DNA from: JAHFRG01 sp041495205
GTDB taxonomy: Bacteria; Pseudomonadota; Gammaproteobacteria; Burkholderiales; JAHFRG01
DNA length: 30,292 nucleotides
Assembly (NCBI GenBank): GCA_041495205.1
Contig: JBGQCF010000026.1
Location: 1 to 30,292, forward strand
Direction of reading: 5' to 3'
The notes under the pieces are model-generated. The model was not told where the DNA came from and ran no database searches. It saw only the letters and a program-made list of their open reading frames with translations. A program made the position numbers and the translations under genes. Below, in pieces: positions 25,717-30,292 of this stretch. Every line of letters begins with the position of its first letter. Position 1 is the stretch's first letter.

Positions 25717-28192
25717 GAAAGCGATTCCTCTTGAACGTAGATGGTGATTTTACAGTATCCGATTGAGGAAACGATGCTGCCGCCAATACATAAAAACCAA
25801 GCGCCATAACGACCACCACCGTAAATCCGAGATGGATTGCGAGCAGCGTGGCGAGAATCGCGCCCACCACCGAAGCGCAGGCATTGATACCCCAGGCCCA
25901 GGGCACAAGTTGCTCCGAGTGGCCTGCAACGAAGCCAAGCCCCAAGGGGAAAGGCATTCCCATGGGAAAAGCGAGCGGCGCGATGAGAGCAACGGAGATC
26001 GTGATTCTTGCTGCGTCCGGGAGGCCTATGAATTGCTTGAACAGGACCGGAAGCGCCGCGAGGTAGACGACAGCCACCAGGCAAATTGCAAACACCACCC
26101 ACACCACCGGCCAAAACGGCATGGTTTGGTTTTTTTGCACTACACGCCGGGAGAAACGGCTGCCTAAGCCCGCGAATATCAAAAATGCGCACAGCACCAC
26201 CGCCACAGCGTAAATCGGATGGCTCAGGAACAGAATGAATTTCTGAATGAACGCGATTTCGATGAACATGAAGGCAAGGCCGACGGCTAAGAAATACCAG
26301 CCAACGCGTAAGCGCGAAACTGCGGGCGCCGCCGTTTTTTCCCGGCGCAATTCCATCACCCAAAGCGGAACGATAAGCAGCACCAGGCTTGCCAGCAGCG
26401 CCTGAGCGAGAGTGGCGACGAGCAGGGGATAACCCCATTCCAGCAACGGCAACCCGCCACGGTCTTTTAGTGAAAGGAATTCAGGCAGAACGCGCCATTT
26501 GAAAAAGTGGAAGAAGTAGGGTTTATCGTCACTGGTCGGCGTGACGTCAAACTTGTAGCGCTCCAGGAAATCCTGCCTTTGCGTGCCGAGCAGCGCCTGC
26601 GCGCCCTCAAAATAATACGACTGATCCAGAACGTTGTAACGGTTGGCTTCAGACTCGCCAATTCCCGGGTAATATTCCACATCGAAAGAACGTGCACGGC
26701 AAAAGGTTTTGATCGCGGCAATCTCGGATTCGCTGAACTCGCCGTTTTTCACCAGCAGAGTGCTGGTATTCCAGCCGCGGATGAGAGCAAGCTGCTTTCC
26801 GGGCTGCAAAACTCCATCCCGCTCCAGCGCGGCGACCGCGGTGGCGAAGAGTTTGAGCGAGTCGCGCGGTGGAAGCGTGACCCAGCGTGTCAGCGCCAGC
26901 ATTCCGCCAGACTTCAAATGGCGAAGATAATCCTGGAACGCCTCAATGGTGTATAGATAGCTTTCGGATAGTGCATAAAGACCCGCGGACGAAGCGCCGA
27001 AGGCATCAACCAGCGCGACCTGGATGAGATCGTACTGCTCGCGGCTTGCCGCGACAAAACCGCGCGCCTCGGCGACAAATACCCGAACCCCCGGTGCGCT
27101 GTAGGGTTTTCCCGAAAAACCGGCGAATCTGTGCTGCACCAAGTCCACCACCTGCGGATTGAGTTCAACCGCGTCAATTTGCTTAGCCCGGTGATAAATC
27201 CCCTGCAACACGTCCGTGCCGGCTCCCGCCCCAAGCACCAAAACTCGCGGATTATCGAACAGATGATAGGGAAGCGCGGAAGTGAGGTAGTCGAGATAGC
27301 TCAAGGTTTCGCGCCGTTGTTCAAAACGGTTGAGCGCACTCATCGAGTCGCCATCGCTGAAAATCCCCAATTGCGGCGGCGGCTCGCCGCTGGCGTTCAA
27401 ACTCAAGCCGGGCGCATGACGAAACGGAATCAGCGGGCTTTCAACCACAGTGACGAGAGCCAGAGGGCTGGAAACCTGCTCGATTATCCGCGCGTCCTTC
27501 ACTTGCAAGGCCTGGCTCAAACCTTTGTAGGGAGAAAGACGCAGTTCGCTCAAATCCCCGGGCCAAGCCAGCAGCATCAGCACCGCGCCCAGCGATAACA
27601 ACGCAGGCAGCCAGCGCGGACGCAGCTTGCACTCCACACAGGCCAGCGCCGCGACCGCAAACCCCGCCGCGCCCAATAACTTCAGCGCGCCGAGCGGGGA
27701 AAAAACAAAGAGTGCGGCGACGATGCCAAGACTTCCCGCGCCGGCGCCAAGAATGTCGAAGCTGTAAATGCGATGAATGTGATCGGGAAATACAGAAAAA
27801 GTAAGGCAGATGCAGTTCGCGGCGAAGAAAAAAGGCAGAAAAAGCAGCAGGTAAATCAGCAGTAGATAATTAGGCTGGCGGGGGTCCCACAAAAATTCCA
27901 GTGGATTAAACGGCACCCGCTGCGCCAAGAGGAAAGACCCCACCGCGCAAACTCCAAACAGCACGGCACACGTCACGAAGACGTAAGCAAAGCGCTGCTT
28001 AAGTTTGTGTTGCGCGAGGCTCACCAGAGCGCCGCTCGCGCCATAACCCAATAGAGCGACGCTGATGATCATGTAGGCGAAGTGATGCCATTGGATGATG
28101 GACAACAGCCGCATCAACAGGATTTCGTAGCCGAGCACCGCTGCTGAGAGCAGCGCGATGGAAAAAAGCGGCGGTGTCCGGGGATCACCCAT
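25709..28192 (-). CDS. Membrane-anchored spermidine-synthase-like protein with multiple membrane segments
   Basis: An 827-residue protein with an N-terminal block of about seven membrane helices (from SIALLSAAVLGYEILLMRLL). A cytoplasmic SAM-binding fold follows in the middle: VLVLGAGAGTDVLQG, DAVELNPQVVDL and YDLIQVALVDAF with ALSESYLYTIEAF. A second block of membrane helices forms the C-terminal third. This is the fused transporter-like/SpeE-like architecture; the true substrate is unknown. It may be an aminopropyl- or methyltransferase. The start ATG 28192 has GAGGG about five bases upstream. It overlaps metY by eight bases. Confidence 0.8.
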   Translation of the reverse strand: MGDPRTPPLFSIALLSAAVLGYEILLMRLLSIIQWHHFAYMIISVALLGYGASGALVSLAQHKLKQRFAYVFVTCAVLFGVCAVGSFLLAQRVPFNPLEFLWDPRQPNYLLLIYLLLFLPFFFAANCICLTFSVFPDHIHRIYSFDILGAGAGSLGIVAALFVFSPLGALKLLGAAGFAVAALACVECKLRPRWLPALLSLGAVLMLLAWPGDLSELRLSPYKGLSQALQVKDARIIEQVSSPLALVTVVESPLIPFRHAPGLSLNASGEPPPQLGIFSDGDSMSALNRFEQRRETLSYLDYLTSALPYHLFDNPRVLVLGAGAGTDVLQGIYHRAKQIDAVELNPQVVDLVQHRFAGFSGKPYSAPGVRVFVAEARGFVAASREQYDLIQVALVDAFGASSAGLYALSESYLYTIEAFQDYLRHLKSGGMLALTRWVTLPPRDSLKLFATAVAALERDGVLQPGKQLALIRGWNTSTLLVKNGEFSESEIAAIKTFCRARSFDVEYYPGIGESEANRYNVLDQSYYFEGAQALLGTQRQDFLERYKFDVTPTSDDKPYFFHFFKWRVLPEFLSLKDRGGLPLLEWGYPLLVATLAQALLASLVLLIVPLWVMELRREKTAAPAVSRLRVGWYFLAVGLAFMFIEIAFIQKFILFLSHPIYAVAVVLCAFLIFAGLGSRFSRRVVQKNQTMPFWPVVWVVFAICLVAVVYLAALPVLFKQFIGLPDAARITISVALIAPLAFPMGMPFPLGLGFVAGHSEQLVPWAWGINACASVVGAILATLLAIHLGFTVVVVMALGFYVLAAASFPQSDTVKSPSTFKRNRFHG

Positions 28193-28205
28193 AAAACCCT
28201 CTTAA

Positions 28206-28350
28206 CCACGGAGGACGCAGAGAAAGATGCTAATGCAAAAGCTAATAGGCAAATAGGATTGCGAGTATGCGGCGCTCATCATTCCTGTTTTTTGCTTTTT
28301 GAGTCTACCCTGTTTTCCTTTGCGTCCTTCGCGTCCTCTGCGGTGAATGC
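28206..28350. repeat. Pair of inverted intergenic repeats in the gap before the spermidine-synthase-like gene
   Basis: AACCACGGAGGACGCAGAG at 28204-28222 and CGTCCTCTGCGGTG at about 28333-28346 face each other across some 110 bases. Together they look like the bounds of a small intergenic repeat. The right arm resembles the arm at 11855-11881. The rest of this 171-base gap between the methyltransferase and the upstream gene is unremarkable. Confidence 0.5.
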
Positions 28351-28363
28351 TGTTGATTTCAGG

Positions 28364-29098
28364 TTAATGGCCACCAGTCAGCGGGACGAACCTCACCGGG
28401 AGAAGCTGTTTGCTTGAAACCGTGCCATCCAGATTTTTTTCCACCAGCATCAAGTACTGGGTGAGAAACTGCGTCCCAACCGGAATCACCATCCTACCGC
28501 CCGGCTTGAGTTGCTTGACCAGCGGCGGAGGAATATGGCTCGCTAACGCGGTGACTATAATCGAATCGAAAGGCGCATACTGCTCCCAGCCGTAATAGCC
28601 GTCGCCGACCTTGGTTAACACGTTGCGGTAACCCAAATTTTGCAAGCGTTCTTGAGCTTGCTTTCCGAGCGGTTCGATGATTTCAATGGTGTAGACCGCT
28701 TTGGCAAGTTCGGCGAGGATTGCCGCCTGGTATCCGGAGCCGGTGCCGATTTCGAGCACGGTATGATTTCGTTGCACTCGCATGAGATCGGTCATCAGCG
28801 CAACAATATAGGGCTGGGAAATGGTCTGGCCATGGCCAATGGGAAGCGGGCGGTTCTGATAGGCGTTGACGACCTCGCCCGGCGGCACAAATTTATGGCG
28901 TTCGACTTTTCGCATCGCCGCGAGCACCCGCTCGTCAAGCGCTGTTCTGCCGGTCTCAAAACCAGTGTCAGTGGTCATCGCCGCGATTTCCTGCACCATT
29001 CGCTGTCGCAGTAACTCATACTCGTCACGAGCGTAGGCCGCCGGTAAGACAAGAGTGGCCAAGAGCGGGATGAAAACTCGGATCAATAGGGCAACCAT
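28364..29098 (-). CDS. pcm: Protein-L-isoaspartate O-methyltransferase with a signal peptide
   Basis: Repairs isoaspartyl residues by methylating them with SAM. The 244-residue protein has the Pcm motifs RPLPIGHGQTISQPYIVALM, VLEIGTGSGYQAAILAEL and PFDSIIVTALASHIPPPL. Unlike E. coli Pcm (about 208 residues) it begins with a hydrophobic leader MVALLIRVFIPLLATLVLPA and AYA-RD, a likely Sec signal peptide. That implies a periplasmic or membrane location, although SAM is cytoplasmic. A shorter start at residue 34 (MVQEIAAMT) would give a soluble form. It overlaps the CoA-binding protein gene by 16 bases. Confidence 0.9.
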   Translation of the reverse strand: MVALLIRVFIPLLATLVLPAAYARDEYELLRQRMVQEIAAMTTDTGFETGRTALDERVLAAMRKVERHKFVPPGEVVNAYQNRPLPIGHGQTISQPYIVALMTDLMRVQRNHTVLEIGTGSGYQAAILAELAKAVYTIEIIEPLGKQAQERLQNLGYRNVLTKVGDGYYGWEQYAPFDSIIVTALASHIPPPLVKQLKPGGRMVIPVGTQFLTQYLMLVEKNLDGTVSSKQLLPVRFVPLTGGH

Positions 29099-29553
29099 AG
29101 CGGCCGCTTGGCGGAAATGATTTTGGTGTTCACGCCCACAAAACTTAAGCCCCCGAAGAGACGTGCGTACTCAATCTTGATACAGCGGTTCATGACCACT
29201 TCCAGTCCGGCTTTCCTGGCTTTCTCCGCAGCGGCTTCGTTGATGATGCCGAGCTGCATCCACAGCACCTTGGCGCCGATGGCAATCGCAGCGTCGGCAA
29301 GCGGTGGAATATCTTCGGCTTTGCGGAAGCAATCAACGATATCCACTTTTTGCGGAATGTCGCGCAAGCCGGGATAGCACTTGAGTCCCAGCACTTCGGT
29401 ATGGGTTGGGTTGACCGGAATCACCGTAAAGCCGTGGTCAAGCAGATATTTCGCGGCGAAATAGCTGGGACGGTACCAGTTTGCCGAGAGCCCCACCACG
29501 GCTACAGTCTTATTTTGCTTGAGTATGCGGCGCAGTGTTGGAATGTCATCCAT
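29083..29553 (-). CDS. CoA-binding domain protein (YccU family)
   Basis: A 156-residue Rossmann-fold protein beginning MDDIPTLRRILKQNKTVAVV. The CoA_binding_2 pattern is clear: VVGLSANWYRPSYFAAKYLL, GFTVIPVNPTHTEVLGLKCY and VLWMQLGIINEAAAEKARKAG with VMNRCIKIEY. Its target is unknown. ATG 29553 is preferred; the frame is open to 29595. The last 16 bases overlap pcm, so the genes are co-transcribed and coupled. Confidence 0.87.
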   Translation of the reverse strand: MDDIPTLRRILKQNKTVAVVGLSANWYRPSYFAAKYLLDHGFTVIPVNPTHTEVLGLKCYPGLRDIPQKVDIVDCFRKAEDIPPLADAAIAIGAKVLWMQLGIINEAAAEKARKAGLEVVMNRCIKIEYARLFGGLSFVGVNTKIISAKRPLWLPY

Positions 29554-29728
29554 GTGCTTGGCTCGAACGGAAAGATAGCTTTGATCGGGAACCAATGATT
29601 GTAGCGAATCGGGAAGTGATTTTGAAATTTAACGCTTGTTATCGGCCCGTTGCAGCGATTGCGCTGAGAATTTGGTGGAAACTTACGGCTTGGCCTCCTC
29701 GCTTAACACCTATAAGTCGAGAGCTTAA

Positions 29729-29757
29729 TTGACATTTTGGCAGTGAATTAGGATAAT
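29729..29757 (+). promoter_or_regulatory. Strong sigma-70 promoter for the tRNA-tuf operon
   Basis: TTGACA (29729-29734), a 17-base spacer and GATAAT (29752-29757): perfect -35, near-perfect -10. It lies 16 bases before tRNA-Tyr, as expected for a stable-RNA promoter. Confidence 0.85.
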
Positions 29758-29772
29758 TACCGGTTTCGTTAC

Positions 29773-29857
<85 letters not shown>

Positions 29858-29946
29858 TTTCACTTCGAGGGCGGAGGCAGTCGAACTAAATGCAACCGAG
29901 GCAGCGTTGCGGAAAGGCTTTTAATGCCGTGATCCGGCTCGTTTTA

Positions 29947-30020
29947 GCGGGTGTAGCTCAATGGTAGAGCAGAAGCCTTCCAAGCTTACGACGAGGGTTC
30001 GATTCCCTTCACCCGCTCCA
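29947..30020 (+). tRNA. tRNA-Gly (UCC)
   Basis: 74 bases including CCA. GCGGGTG pairs with CACCCGC and the anticodon loop CTTCCAA carries TCC. It is the second tRNA of the Tyr-Gly-Thr cluster, 89 bases after tRNA-Tyr. Confidence 0.97.
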
Positions 30021-30044
30021 GTTTCGAATAGCGGACCGGTGTTT

Positions 30045-30119
<75 letters not shown>

Positions 30120-30166
30120 AAGTTTGAATATCTGGGACTTAAGCATCAAAGATTAAGGAAACGCAT

Positions 30167-30292
30167 ATGGCAAAAGGCAAATTTGAGCGGACCAAGCCGC
30201 ACGTAAACGTCGGGACGATCGGGCACGTGGATCATGGCAAGACCACGCTCACGGCGGCGATGACCATGGTACTGGCCAAGAAGTACGGGGGC
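30167..30292 (+). CDS. tuf: Elongation factor Tu, 5' part only
   Basis: Delivers aminoacyl-tRNA to the ribosome. Only 42 residues are in the window: the start MAKGKFERTKPHVNVGTIGH and the P-loop GHVDHGKTTLTAA are those of EF-Tu. AAGGA lies eight bases before ATG 30167. The tRNA cluster upstream matches the tufB-type operon; the gene runs off the right edge. Confidence 0.98.
   Translation, partial: MAKGKFERTKPHVNVGTIGHVDHGKTTLTAAMTMVLAKKYGG

Noticed and set aside
25717..25780. SAM riboswitch for metY
   Set aside because: The region before metY is coding sequence of the overlapping upstream gene and shows no riboswitch fold.

Overview
The window is chromosomal DNA from a betaproteobacterium, probably near the Nitrosomonadales. 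The evidence is three conserved blocks in their usual gene order (ffh-rpsP-rimM-trmD-rplS; tsaD divergent from rpsU-yqeY-dnaG-rpoD; tRNA-Tyr/Gly/Thr followed by tuf) and a DUF3567 protein, a family I know mainly from Betaproteobacteria. The genus cannot be read from the sequence.

Layout. 1-4011 (minus): a type IV pilus/type II secretion ATPase cut by the window edge, a CorB-like CBS-domain membrane protein and the CcsA-like protein YpjD. 4087-7509 (plus): ffh and the rpsP-rimM-trmD-rplS operon, closed by a clear terminator. 7566-7601: a lone end of a dispersed element. 7647-11092: ogt-xerD, folB, plsY and tsaD. 11117-11512: a 396-bp element with perfect 19-bp terminal inverted repeats, wedged between tsaD and the rpsU promoter. 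11588-16216: rpsU-yqeY-dnaG-rpoD, the macromolecular-synthesis operon. 16217-16440: repeats and hairpins without a gene. 16451-16527: a CAU-anticodon tRNA.

16557-22210 is accessory DNA. Directly beyond the tRNA lies a decayed integrative element: a tyrosine integrase with an in-frame stop at codon 4 and a frameshift just before the catalytic tyrosine, an excisionase-like gene overlapping its start, and an unknown ORF. Next comes the remnant of an exopolysaccharide locus: manC between two diverged copies of what looks like the 3' end of a galE-like gene, a polyprenyl glycosylphosphotransferase with an N-terminal frameshift, and a VanZ-like protein.

22349-29553 holds a lipoprotein, a DUF3617 protein, DUF3567 and a 60-residue ORF, a KTSC protein, an operon of a spermidine-synthase-like membrane protein with metY, and an operon of a CoA-binding protein with a signal-peptide-bearing protein-isoaspartate methyltransferase. 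The window ends with a strong promoter, three tRNAs and the start of tuf.

Most of the window is housekeeping. The best candidates for something new are the 396-bp element and its solo end, the doubly broken integrase with its overlapping partner, the duplicated 3' ends around manC, and the 60-residue ORF. I found no clearly novel multi-gene system.
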